Origin: Zizania palustris | Taxonomy: Eukaryota; Streptophyta; Magnoliopsida; Poales; Poaceae | Length of the DNA stretch: 64,000 bases | Reading direction: 5' to 3' | Assembly: GCA_019279435.1 (NCBI GenBank) | Contig: JAAALK010000079.1 | Location: forward strand, 87,042,162 to 87,106,161 | In this document: positions 34,131 to 46,100 of the stretch, piece by piece | Numbering within the stretch: position 1 is the first letter of the stretch | How the letters are laid out: every line of letters starts with the position of its first letter | The notes under the pieces: model-generated | Databases searched by the model: none | What the model was told of the DNA's origin: nothing | What the model saw: the letters and a program-made list of their open reading frames with translations, nothing else | Program-made: the position numbers and the translations under genes

Positions 34131-36497
34131 TTATCTCTTCTTCGAGACACCAACAGTCTTTCCTCTCCTACCAGTTGTCTTGGTGTGCTGACCACGGACA
34201 CGGAGACCCCAGTAGTGGCGGAGACCACGGTGGTTCCTGCATTTAACATAATAATGGAGTTAGATCAGAACACAAGGTACCAAAAGTCATTAGGGCATGT
34301 ACAACGGTGTGTTAGGAGCTGTCTCTAAACTGGACATTTTGCAAAAAAACCTCATTTCACAACAATAAACGATTAGATACAAGTGAAGAGACAACAAAAG
34401 CTCAATGTATGTTTAAAGGTCTATCAAGCATTAAATATATTATAGACAGTCATGGTTACATGTCCTTGGCAGTCCAAAGTCTCATAGCACAAATGAATAT
34501 GATTCAACAAGGCATAGTTTATTCCATTGAAGATGGCATTGACAGTTAATTAAAACCAAACATATTTACCTAGAAATTGCATCACAACAGATGAACACAA
34601 AAGGTTCTGTGAACCACAGTTCAAAGTCGACCATAAATGAATATGTGGTTTAAGCAAAGATAGTTCATTCAAATGACGAGTTGTACATGCAATAACAGTT
34701 CATTAAAGAAGAACAAATTTAACTAGGATTTTTATCAACGCAACAACAATGTGAGAATATACATACACAGCTCCCAAGTTACTGAAAACTAAAAATGTAT
34801 GTGATCAATGAACAAAACAGCATTGTACAGAAAAATGCAACATGAGATTAAGAATGAATAACTTACCGGATCTTCTTAAGCCTCTCAAGGTCATCCCTCA
34901 ACTTCATGTCAAGGGCGTTAGAGACAACCTGGGAGAACCTACCATCCTTGTAGTCTTTCTTCCTGTTCAGAAACCAGTCAGGAACCTTAAATTGGCGGGG
35001 GTTTGCCACCACAGTCATGAGGCGCTCAAGCTCCTCAGCAGAGAGTTCACCAGCCCTACAGAAACATAATTGTCAGGTTTACACTAGCAGCAATGGCATA
35101 AATAACAATACAGAAGTATTTCGGTATCAAACAAAAATCATTACCAATATATTTGTAGAACATTTTTTAATGAGATAGATTAGTCTAGTATTTTTTAATG
35201 ACTGTCATTAACTCTAAGGGTAATCTCAGATTAACTAAGCATTAGCAAACTAATATGTCATATGAAAGTATTGAATCGCAATATAAACTATTCATTTAGA
35301 ATTTTTAAGCACAACTACTCAACGTGCAATATTTGTAGAATATTTTTTAAGGAGATTGATTACAGTTTCTACAGAGCATTGGGTTAGTATATTAATAGCT
35401 GATTAGCTGGCACGGAACAAGATAACAATAACAAATTGCCTACAAATGTGGCGCTATGAAATTTTCAACTATCCAAACATTTCATGTTCCAAATCAGAAC
35501 AGAAAAATAGATTTGCTCATCTTGCTGCCATTTCTTAGCACAAATAATCTAATCACCACACAGAAGATCAAACAAACAAAAACACAATAAAAAAACTCCT
35601 TGTGCAACTGGACTAGGAAACCACACAGAATTATTTTATAATCCCCATTATTTTAAGCTGTCCCAAAAGGGGTCAAGAATTGGCAGGAGCTAGGTATATT
35701 CACCAGAGCAAAGTCATCTATGTAAATCCCTCAGTTCTTTCCTCCGAATGAGACATAACAGAAATAAAAACTTGTTTTTTACAAGAAAACAAGATAGGTT
35801 TACCACGCAACACTCGAGGAGTCAAGGGACACAAGCTTTGCTGCAGAAGTAATGGATGTCCCTATCAATCAATCCACCACAACGAGATCAGAACCAATCA
35901 AAAAATCCCTGCAGTTTATCCCAGCCCTTCACGCACAAAATTAACTCCTTGGACAAAGATCAAACCACCTTTCAAATTAAAAACCAAGAAACTAACCACA
36001 AAATCTTGCACCCGAAATGTACACCCTACAACAAAGTTATAAACCCAAAGGATCTAGCGTCCAATTTAGCTAGTTTTACACACTTACCCCAAATTAAGCT
36101 CAGATCAAACGACTACTGATCACTCATAATATCTAATAACCTAAACCTCAAACGATACAACAAAGCATCATTCCAGAACATCATCTCCACAAACCATGTC
36201 ATCTAGTTGGGGTGGGGTGGGGCGAAGATTTGCTCACCGCTTGTTCATGTCAATGTCGGCCTTCTTGCAGGCGATATTCGAGAAGCGGCGCCCGACACCC
36301 TTAATGGAGGTGAGCGCGAACATGATCTTCTGCTTGCCGTCAACGTTGGTGTTGAGCAAACGGAGAATGTGCTGGAAGTCCTCCCCCGCGATCAGCGACT
36401 GCAAACCGCAACCCACGTGATTCGCTTAGGAATTTGCGCAGCAGTTTCAAGACAAAACTGGAAGAGATGGAAGTGTGGAGCGGGGCGGGCTTACCAT
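34131..36497 (-). CDS. RPS18: 40S ribosomal protein S18 (uS13)
   Basis: Coding exons on the minus strand are 36497-36495 (the ATG alone), 36398-36238, 35055-34867 and 34236-34131; 459 nt, 152 aa, the normal length of eukaryotic S18. All introns are GT-AG: 36494-36399, 36237-35056 and 34866-34237. Exon 2 gives SLIAGEDFQHILRLLNTN and GVGRRFSNIACKK; exon 3 gives AEELERLMTVVANPRQFKVP, DWFLNRKKDYKDG and LERLKKIR; exon 4 gives NHRGLRHYWGLRVRGQHTKT and ends VSKKR. These match the S18 family throughout. The protein sits in the head of the 40S subunit, where it contacts tRNA and the 60S subunit through inter-subunit bridges. The frame is intact, with no sign of decay, so this is likely a functional copy. 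Promoter motifs lie at 36580-36736. Confidence 0.97.
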
Positions 36498-36531
36498 GGC
36501 GACTGCGGAGATTGGAGCACGGGATCTCGCC

Positions 36532-36563
36532 GGAGGAGGAGGCGGAGGAGGCGGCGGCGGCGA
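36532..36563. repeat. GGAGGC/GGC trinucleotide repeat in the RPS18 5' UTR
   Basis: A short GGA/GGC trinucleotide run on the plus strand, i.e. CCT/GCC in the transcript. Length polymorphism would be expected. Confidence 0.7.
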
Positions 36564-36579
36564 GGCAGCTAGGGCGAGA

Positions 36580-36626
36580 GGGTTAGGGTTCGTGGAGGCG
36601 GCAGTTGAGAGGGAGCGGTTATATAG
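36580..36626 (-). promoter_or_regulatory. Telo-box and TATA box of RPS18
   Basis: The minus strand reads GAACCCTAACC (36581-36591), a telo-box common near the transcription start of plant ribosomal-protein genes, and CTATATAA (36626-36619) upstream of it. Spacing fits a start near 36590. Confidence 0.65.
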
Positions 36627-36720
36627 TATCCGGGTTGCGAGAGGAGGGCGGGATCGAACGGCTGAGATGATGTTGAGTGAGATGTAGGGTGTAGATTTTG
36701 TGTCCTTGTTACTTTAAAAT

Positions 36721-36736
36721 TGGGCCTAAATGGGCC
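36721..36736 (-). promoter_or_regulatory. Paired site II elements (TGGGCC) of RPS18
   Basis: TGGGCC occurs twice, ten bases apart (36721-36726 and 36731-36736), about 130 bp above the telo-box. Site II plus telo-box is the standard arrangement for growth-coupled plant ribosomal-protein genes. Confidence 0.65.
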
Positions 36737-36739
36737 AGA

Positions 36740-37476
36740 ATAAATTCATGAGAAGGCTGAATTGTTGATGAGTTCAGTAATTCATTTTTCTTTCCTTTTT
36801 AAATTGTAGCGCTCCATTTGTTCTTGTTTATGACAAAGTTGAACTGTTGATGTCCCAATAAAGAGAACCCAGGGACTATATTCTTCTCCAATCTGATTTT
36901 TGCTCAATTTGAGTTTCGAATTGGGAAAAATTTAGGAATTTTCTTATGTAATAGAGCCGATCGACCCAACATTTTTGTATTTCAAATTCAGAGCAATACC
37001 CTAATCCATTCTGCAAATTATTCACCTGACATTATTTCACCAAGGCCAAGGTTGAATTGCTGATGGGTGATGAGTTTAGCTCGAAAGCCTTTGGAATTTG
37101 TGTTTTGGGGGCTAAAAGTATATTCCTGATGAGTTCTGCTCAGTTTTTTTCCAAGCATTACATGTTCATATTTTTCATCCGTTTGCGAACAAAGGTGTTA
37201 GAAATAGATGAACAGCAGGATTTACAAAGGAGAACAAATATTACAACGTCAAAGCTTCGTGTGACTGACATTTAGTACTTTCTGTCTCATATTTTATTTT
37301 TAGTTTTTAAGATAAATTTGACAAATTTATAATAAGAATAATATCAAAGTGTCTTACTAAAATAGAATTATTTAGTAATACGTAAATGATATTAAAAAAT
37401 AAATCTTTTTACGACAATTAAAGAATTAGAGATTGTTTTTAAGCTGGAGCACGTACAACCGTAAGGGGTACATGGC
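36740..37476. other. Intergenic DNA upstream of RPS18
   Basis: AT-rich. 37270-37430 (TACTTTCTGTCTCATATT onward) resembles the left end of a Stowaway-type MITE, but no matching right end was found. No gene seen. Confidence 0.4.
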
Positions 37477-38050
37477 TAGGGATGGCAACGAGGCTAATCC
37501 TCTACGAGATTAGTCCTAGAGACCCGACTTACATGTTTTCCCTGAACTCCAGGCCCGATCCCGGTTTCGGGGCTTGGTTCCCTGTCAGGGCTCAAGGACC
37601 CATCACGATGTCGGGGTTGCAGCTTGAGGTCGACAGGCAGTGCCGCGATGGTGTCGAGGGGCGCCGACCGTCGAATCTTTGAGCGGCAACAATGGCGAGG
37701 GTCCTCCAGCGATGGTATAAAGGTGAGAGCCCACAAGCGATAGTGACAATGAGGCAGAAGTGAGATCCCCAAAGCGACAAGGAGATCCCCCGAGCAGTGA
37801 TGAGGTCACTCGAGCAACGACGAGTGCACAACCCACGATAAGCTTGTAACTCATATGCACAGCAGCAAATCGAGGCTCAAGACGTGGAGGTTGAGTGTCG
37901 GTGTAAAGATGGGGCTGACCGATCAAGGGTGAGTCGAGAGGGTAAAGGGAAAGGCATTAGGTTTTTAATATTACAGATATTTATATATACATATTGGTAA
38001 ATTTCATTGGGTAAAGAATGGAAAACCTTACTTGGTCCCAAACCCCCTTA

Positions 38051-38844
38051 GGCCCTGTTCGGTTGGGCCGGGATTGACAGGGATTTTGGCCCAATCCCCA
38101 GGGATCAGCCCGGTTTGGAAAGAAACCCAGCCCATTAAAAATAACGTGTTCGTTTAGCCCACTGGGGGATTTATTCCCGGCCCAGCGCTGGGGTTTTTCC
38201 CTCACCTGGGCCGGGAATTAACCCACCCCGGCCCAGGAGTGGATTTTTTCCTCTAAGCCCTAGCCGTCGCGCCTCCTACGCCGCAGCCGCAGTCGTCGCG
38301 CCTCCGCCGCCCCCGTGCCGCAGCCGTCGCGCCTCCGCCGCCCCCGCGTCGCTGTCGTCGCGCCCACGCCACCCCCGCGCCGCTGCCGTCGTGCCCACGT
38401 CGCCCCGTGTTGCCTCCGCCCTCCGCCGCCCCCGCCGCCGCCTACCCCATCGCCCTCCGCCATCCGTCGCCGCCGCCGCCTACCCCACCGCCCCCGTGCT
38501 GCCTCCGCAGGTACGGCCCAGCCGCCGCCTACCCCCGTGTTCATCTGAAGAGAAGAAGAAGAAGGTGATATTAACTTACAGATATCCTCTTCTAGTACTT
38601 GAACACAGACACACAGCTTCAGACTGAGTAGCTCATCCTCTTTCCAGTTTCCCAGTTTCCCCTCTCCCGTTGCAGGTTTGCAGCTGACAGAATTGGTTTA
38701 AACCACACCAACCGAACAGGGCTGCGGCCAGAAATTGTGGGGATTAAACCCCCACAGGGATTTAGTTTAAAGGAGGGGATCAACTTGATCCCTGTGTGGA
38801 TTTATTCCCTTTTGGGAATTATTACCAGGCAACCGAACAGGGCC
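38051..38844. mobile_element. PIF/Harbinger (Tourist-type) element, 794 bp
   Basis: Inverted ends GGCCCTGTTCGGTTG and CAACCGAACAGGGCC, with the 3-bp duplication TTA (38048-38050 and 38845-38847). It carries a GC-rich CCGCCGCC-type core (about 38265-38545) giving proline/arginine-rich frames that look like low-complexity noise. No transposase. A second CCAACCGAACAGGGC near 38707 may be the end of an inner element. Confidence 0.8.
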
Positions 38845-38847
38845 TTA

Positions 38848-38976
38848 GAGGTTGTTCGTTTAGTCCCCTTGGGAAAGGAGATTGAGGAGGATTAGGAGAG
38901 ATTTATACTACAATCCCCTCTAATCCCCCTCAATCCCTTCCAATCCTCTTCAATCCCCTCCTAACCGAACAAGCCC
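38848..38976. mobile_element. Tourist-type MITE, 129 bp
   Basis: The left end GAGGTTGTTCG and right end CGAACAAGCCC are imperfect inverted repeats. The 3-bp duplication TTA (38845-38847 and 38977-38979) shares its left copy with the neighbouring element. The interior is made of AATCCCCTC/GAGGATTAG words. Confidence 0.7.
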
Positions 38977-39122
38977 TTACCCCGGTCCCAACCCTGATAA
39001 GGAATGGTTTTTACCTACGAACCATCCCTATGTAGAAAACAAACATCAAACCCATCCCATATAAGTGAATTCACCGTCGGGTATCAGACCTCCAGACCTC
39101 TATTGCCATCCCTATTCATAGC

Positions 39123-40112
39123 AGATTGAATCAGTGCAGCTGAACAATCTAGATGCTCAAAATCACATCCAGAATTCAACGCGACAATCAAACAGATAAG
39201 GATGGATTTTTTTTATATCTGTACAAGTTATCTTTAAGTCTGTTCTTTAACATGTTTATGGACCATCTTCAGAATAACTTTTAGGTGCAGCAAAATGTCG
39301 ACAGCAAAATCCCATACATGTATTTAGTATTTACACAACACAAAAGTCCCACTTTTGGGATTTTTGTATATAGAGATCCTACGGCAAACTATCGATGCCT
39401 ACGAAACCAAAAGCATCCATAATTGACAGCAACCAAAATTCTGAAACATCGATTGTCCATAGCTACAAAATGTAACTCTAATTGCTTCATTGTAGCTGTG
39501 GAGAACGAGCTGAAGCTGTGAGGCTGCTACTTCAGAAAAGTATATTGTCCCCATCACTCCACCCACTGTCACAGCAAAAGATAAGACAACATCATTAGTT
39601 CAGAAATCACAGAGAACAAAAAAATCGAGTACAAAAGAGCACCATAGATTCAATGAAGTTCCTTTCGATGATGAAAGTGAAAAGGTGTACAGTAAAACTA
39701 AAAAGAGAAATGTCATGGAGTAGGATTTGTTTTTAGTCCATTCCTCCTAGCATCATTAGGCCATAAAGAAATCTATGAATGTCAGAATAAATTATAGTAA
39801 ATTGGCATAGAACATAAAGCATTGCAAATATTAGTGGATCAACTATTTGATGTTATATTTCAACTTTCAAGTTATAAAACCTGTTTTGAATGATTCAATG
39901 TATTCTAAAAAATTATAGTCCACCTATGAAGTAGATTTTTGTAAAGAAAACCACACCAGTTGAAAAAATTACTGTGAGAACAGCCCAAAAGGGGCAAAAG
40001 GAAGAATTTATTATGTGCACAAAAGAATAAAAGATTATTGCACAGCATGCTCGAATTCTAAACTGGTGCCTTCTCTACGATACCTTCAATATTTTGTAGC
40101 AGGAAATAGAGG
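39123..40112. other. Intergenic DNA and 3' flank of the PHD/acetyltransferase gene
   Basis: No open frame of note. The part nearest 40112 must contain the 3' UTR; further untranslated exons cannot be excluded. No element recognised. Confidence 0.45.
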
Positions 40113-43100
40113 TCATGCATTAACAGGTTCTCGGGAAGCTAGGTCATCTTCCATGCTCTTTTTGTATATTCCATCCTCTCCACGACGTTGACCTTCACCA
40201 TTAGTTAGATTAGGCTTAGCCATAACTTCACCACAAATGTCAATTGACACGCCAAGCTCTGAAACTGTTATACCTGCTTCATTGAAGTTCGCTACTGTGA
40301 TTCCGATGTCTTTCATTTCCATATTATCATTTTCAGTAGTCTGTGATTCAACCGGTTTGTCTAGTGTCTCTTTGCTTATAGAAGAACCAATCAAACCTGG
40401 AAAAGGCAAATCACTTTTGTCTTTGACAACCTCAGCCTTTTGCTGAATAGATATCTCCATTAATACTCCAAGGTCAACTGCAGAACCACTGCGATTTTCA
40501 GTGGTAGCAACAAAATTATTGGCAACCCTACCAACAAAAGTTTGATCTTTAGTTGCACAGACATTTTCATCTTTGACAATCTCATTCATTAGCTGAATAG
40601 ATCTCGCCATCGATGCTTCAAGGTCAGCTGTAGAATCTTTGGGATCTTCAGTAGTACCAACAAAGTTGTTGGCTACACCACCAACAAAAGTTTGATCTTT
40701 AGTTATACATGCATCTATATGCTTATCATTTGCTATATCAGTATTATCTTCCAAATCTTTAGCTTCTACTGAAGTCTGAATATTGCAAACACTGACAACA
40801 GTTTTCAGCTCGTGGTTATCAGGTTTACCAACCATACTAGCTAAAGAAACTGTCTTATCAACTGGAAAAGCAGAAGATTTTTTATCTTCTTGATTGGTAA
40901 AAAGGCCTGAGATGCAAGGTTCAGGTTTATCTCTCACTAGAACAGGAAGTTCACTAGATGGACAATTTTCACTTTTCCCAGTCTCATTAGACGAACATGA
41001 ACATGGATCTACTTCCACCGGAATAGCAGATGAATCTGCACGACTGGAATTAGATTTATTTTCAGATTTTTGTTCGGTATCAATGTTCTCAGCAATCTGT
41101 GTCGCATCTGTTTCTTTGTACTTCATTTCTTGAATATTTTCAGCTTCAGCCATGCACTGCATGCTACCTTCAACTCTCAGAACTCTATGCAGATTACCGT
41201 CATCTAATAATGGAGATGTCAATTCTGGAGTTTTTTCTTCAGGAACAAGAGGCAGATTAGGTGTCAAACCTTGAGAGCTCCCAACTAAAGGGTAAGAGTT
41301 ATCACGATGCTTTATGTCAAGATCACTACACACTGGTAAATCACAGGAAGTATGAATAGGTATCCTGGATCCAGTTGCTTCACCAAGCATTTGAGCATCC
41401 ATCTTATCATTAACTGCATAAACAGAGGATAGTTTGAGATGAAATTGCCACGTTACAATAATTTTAAGGGAATTTGAGGAACTTTTCTCATGACAACTTG
41501 GTATTATTACCTGTCCCAGCAGTGGCTTCTTGGTTCATTGTGCCTGTTGGCAGCAAACGCTTCTCTAGAGGACTGGTTCCATGGATCATCAAGATATTTA
41601 AAGACTTGTTTTTTTGTCTCTTGGAAGGTTCAACAGTCTTAAAACCAAAAAATGTAGTCCAAGTATTCTGCATTTCAGGTGTGGTGTGTATTACCAGTCT
41701 TCGGACATTCAGTGAGCAAAGGGCCTACAGAACAATAAATTTATCCTGTAACATATTAGAAGTTTGTCCAAAAATGAAAGAATGAAAACACTGGCATATC
41801 AAAAATTAACAAAAAAAGTGGTTTAATAACATAGAATATAGTTTGTTTAACTCAAAAAAGGCTAAAGCTTCTGTGGAAAATAAGCAACTAAGTATATGGA
41901 ATATGATTTTATCAATACCTTCTGCCAGCATCAAATCATCAACAACTAAAACTGAAAGTACACCATATTTTTTTGACAACACCCCATTTCCATGACAAAA
42001 CATAAAAGAATACCTTCATTTTGCATGTTAAGCAATACGTGACAGTTAAAACAAATATAAGGAACTTCACCTAGAACAAGGGTTTCAAGACATGACCTTT
42101 TCAGGACAAGTTTCCTGGGACAAGGCCAGGTGCCAGTAACCATGTGGTTACCAGTCCAATCTTGGTTATATTTCATTTTCTTTCATATTTTCAGCAGATT
42201 AAACATAGAACAGCAAGTAGAATAAAAAACTAAAAACATATAAAAAGGCATAAGACCACCAAGAAAAAGCAACTCCCTATAACATATAGGATTGCCAGTT
42301 CCCAGCAGCAACATCCAGTTGCCATGGGATTTGGTGAATCATTATATTATAATACATAACTTATGGAACAATTAATGTTAATAAGCATGTTAGTCTAATT
42401 TAGCCGTCATACTAGAGTAGAGGTGGTAGACCTCAAATTCAAATTATGGAAAGACTTAAAGCATGTTGACCCACATTCATATGAACAAAACCAGTTCAGA
42501 AAATGTACTAGTGTGTTGTTTATACAGTTCAGTGAAAGATCATTAGCTACATGTCAGTAAACCAGAATGGAACACTACAAACTAAACAGAAAATTCTTTG
42601 GAGACAATGAAACAAGAAATCTGAGAAGTTGATGGCACAAACAAGCTTTCTCATGGATATGGACAGAGATGAGAACACAAATGCCATAGTAAATTACCGA
42701 TTCAATTGCATTGAGTAGTAAACGACACATCCCTCGATGCCTATACATGCCCCTTGTGCCTATGAATGGCATTTCTGCTAAGTCAGTTCCATGGATCCTG
42801 ATTCATGCAGGAAACAATTGATCGTCAAAACTATGTTAGTATTGGTAAATGCAAAAGAACAAGAGAGGGCCAAGTGTGCAGGTGTGCAATATACATGCAT
42901 CATGCCATCTTGGATTGCAATTTGCCTTATCAAGAATGAGGAACCAATATATCTCTTCTTTTGAAATTCAAATGCTCTGTTGGAAGCCTAACTTCAAGAA
43001 AAATAGATGACTAACTGCTTATCCTACATGAATTTCAGTGCACATTTATGTTGCACACTGTTAGGGGCGGCAGCCCAAGGGGGCTAGATCTTATCAAGTT

Positions 43101-46100
43101 ATCCTATTCTAGTTATTCTGTTTTTTGGTTCAGATCAGATTAGTTAGTCTGTTTAGATTATTTCAGTTTCAGTTCAGATCAGATTAGTTATTCTGTTCAG
43201 TTTGGATAAGATTGTGTTAGGATTATAAATATCCCTTAAGGTCTATGGAATAAAGCAAGCAGAAGGAATTATTCAATTCCTCTCCTGCTCCTCACGGCGC
43301 ACTCACCTTGATCGGCGCCCTGACGACCGATCCTCCCCCTCACCATCCCTACAATCTACGCCCTAGGAAGTCAAGTCCTACCAATTTGGTATCAGAGATG
43401 CCAGGTTCCGAGGACGGCGATCAGCAAACAACAACAACCGGCCCTTCAGCCCCAATGGCAGATCCCGTGCTCAAGGCCATCGTGGACTTGACACAAGTCA
43501 TCGCAGGCATGTCGGTGCACCTGACAGCCCTCAAGGCGCGATCAGGTCTGGCGTCGTTTGCCCCCAAGCCAACAGGTTCCCCTACGGCATACCACCGGGA
43601 TACGGCATGGCGGCACTGTCCCCGACTGAATCTGGTAGGGAGCAAGGAACTAAATAATTCCTTCTGCTTGGTTTATTCCATAGGTATTTATAGGCCTAAT
43701 ACAATTTAATCTGCTAACCTTATCTCTATCTTTAAAACAGAAATAACTAATCTTATCTTAATCTAACTAATCTGATCTAACTAATTGTGTTGATGCATGT
43801 GCTTGCTACACATAACAAATTCCCTCCCCACCACAACCCCCCTCCCTATCCACCTAATCCAGTTTCCCCACTCACCATCGTTGATTCCCTCCATGGGCGC
43901 TACATCAACAAGCATCTCTCCACGAGCATTGGTATGGCTGCAACCGCAACGGGCACCGGTGCGCCCTTGCACGATGCTTACATCAACAGCACGCCGGATG
44001 CTACTGCCGACAACATGGGAGGTCCCCTCATACACGGCGCAGGCATGTCCCAAGGTCTGTTCCCAGCCACAGCAAGCGCCTTCCACATTGTTGGCGCTCC
44101 CACCGGCTTCGCCCACAACACAGGACCAAACATGGGCGTCCCCTGCTTCTACAAGCTCGATTTCGCCACCTACGACAGATCCGAGGACCCCCTTAACTGG
44201 CTCAATAGGTGTGAGCAATTCTTTCGGGGCCAACACACCCTTGCCTCAGATCGTGTCTGGCTCGCCTCCTACCATCTGGTCGGTGCAGCCCAGACTTGGT
44301 ACTACGCAGTACGCACTCGAGCAAGATGAAGGCATGCCTAGCTGGGAGCGCTTCAAGGAGCTCTGTCACCTACGGTTCGGTCCGGCGGTCCGCATCAACA
44401 GGCTGGCTGAGCTCGCCCGCCTTCCCTTTTATCTACTGTGCAGGACTACTCTGAACGCTTCAACACCCTCCTCTGCAACGCACGCAACCTCTCCCCAATG
44501 CAGAAGACAACTGTTTGTGGGCGGGCTCCCCGACCACATCCGCGTCGATGTTGAACTAAGGAAGTTGCAGGATCTCCAGATGGCCATGCACTTGGCACGA
44601 GCGTATGAACATCGCGCCGAAGCCATGCCACCAGCGGTCGTTCAACTCGCTGCCCGGCCACCTTAGCAACCGGTGCCGAACCTCCCACCGTTCCCTTGGC
44701 CGCCCACGGTGACCCTGACCGCACCAGCCGTTCAGGCCGCACCGACTTCACTACCGGCGCCCCAGCCGGCTCTAGCTCGCCCGCCTTCCCTGGCGGTCAA
44801 TCCTCCCCCTCACCATCCCTACAATCTACGCCCTAGGAAGTCAAGTCCTACCACACACAAATGCTAGATTGAATATCCCTGACAGAATCACAGCATGAGA
44901 TGAGGATGCATGAGGCCAATGTGCTAATGCAATAGCTTATTAACCTAAAAAATGTTGCAGCATCCAGCATATGCATATAAAATTTACCTGACACTTGCCG
45001 CGGATATAACTTCGTCACCACGCTCCAGAATAAATGTATAGAACCTACTAAAATTTAAACGGTTGAAATCCGACCTGCAATAGTATATATTAAATAAAAG
45101 TATTTCAATGAGAATACACAAAAATCCAAGATAAATAGCACACTGCACACCTCAGTTGATGCAATGGTAATAAATAATCAACATAGGCTATACGATAACA
45201 ATGACAACTTTACTATTGTCATAGTATGCTCCCAAAAATAAAACTTTTTACAGGACAAGAACACAATCTGTTCAACTTTTATACTGATATGCCATTAGAG
45301 ACTTGGACTAATAATGAAGGTAAGAAAAATAGCACTCCTAGCTTCCAAGTGTAGTGTACTTACAATCAAAGTGCAGCAAGTTCTGGGAAACCATGTAGGC
45401 ATATATAAATTGCATTTTATTTAAAATGGTTCTTATATGAATCAAGAAGGCAAGGGCATACTTACCCACAGTTATATACAACATTGTGAATTATATTAAT
45501 CCCACTTCTCTCATCGATACGTGGCAAAAAGCACTCATCCATAACTGAGAAAGCAACAGCTGTCTTGGAGTTGCAATGTATCATTTGAACTTTCTTTTTG
45601 GGGGGTGCAGCTAGGTTATCAGCAAAACAGTGAACCAGACTCCAGGAAAATCCTGCTTCGATAGCATTCTTTAACCCAAGTAGCTTTCTCAGACGTTTAT
45701 AAATCTGTGTTGTTTCAATGAAGAGAGCAGTATCAGTTTCCATGAATTTCAACAACAAAAGCAGACATGAGCAGCTAAAGAATAACAATAAAAGATTTTA
45801 TCTCTCTGACATTTTATATTTGGTGACTCGGGCCAAAAAGAAAACTAAAAGAAAGAAAGAAAAGAACGAAAACTCAGGCCAAAAAGAAAACTAAAAGAAA
45901 GAAAGAAAAGAGCGAAAAGACAGTAGTTGAAGCCATGTGATCAGTAAGCACAAGTTTCATAGGTCGTCTTGTGATGTTAGCCAACTGAAAGCTATGGGGT
46001 ATTTTTTTAGCCAGCAAAAGCAGACATGAGCAGCTAAAGAATAACAATAAAAGATTTTATCTCTCTGACATTTTATATTTGGTGACTCAGGCCAAAAAGA

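Larger units (their letters stand above)
37477..39114. mobile_element. hAT-like element with nested insertions
   Basis: The left end TAGGGATGGCAA pairs with the right end TTGCCATCCCTA. Flanking 8-mers TACATGGC (37469-37476) and TTCATAGC (39115-39122) agree at six of eight positions, a plausible aged target duplication. No transposase frame; short open frames at 37482-37926 are not conserved-looking. Two Tourist-type elements lie inside. Confidence 0.65.
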
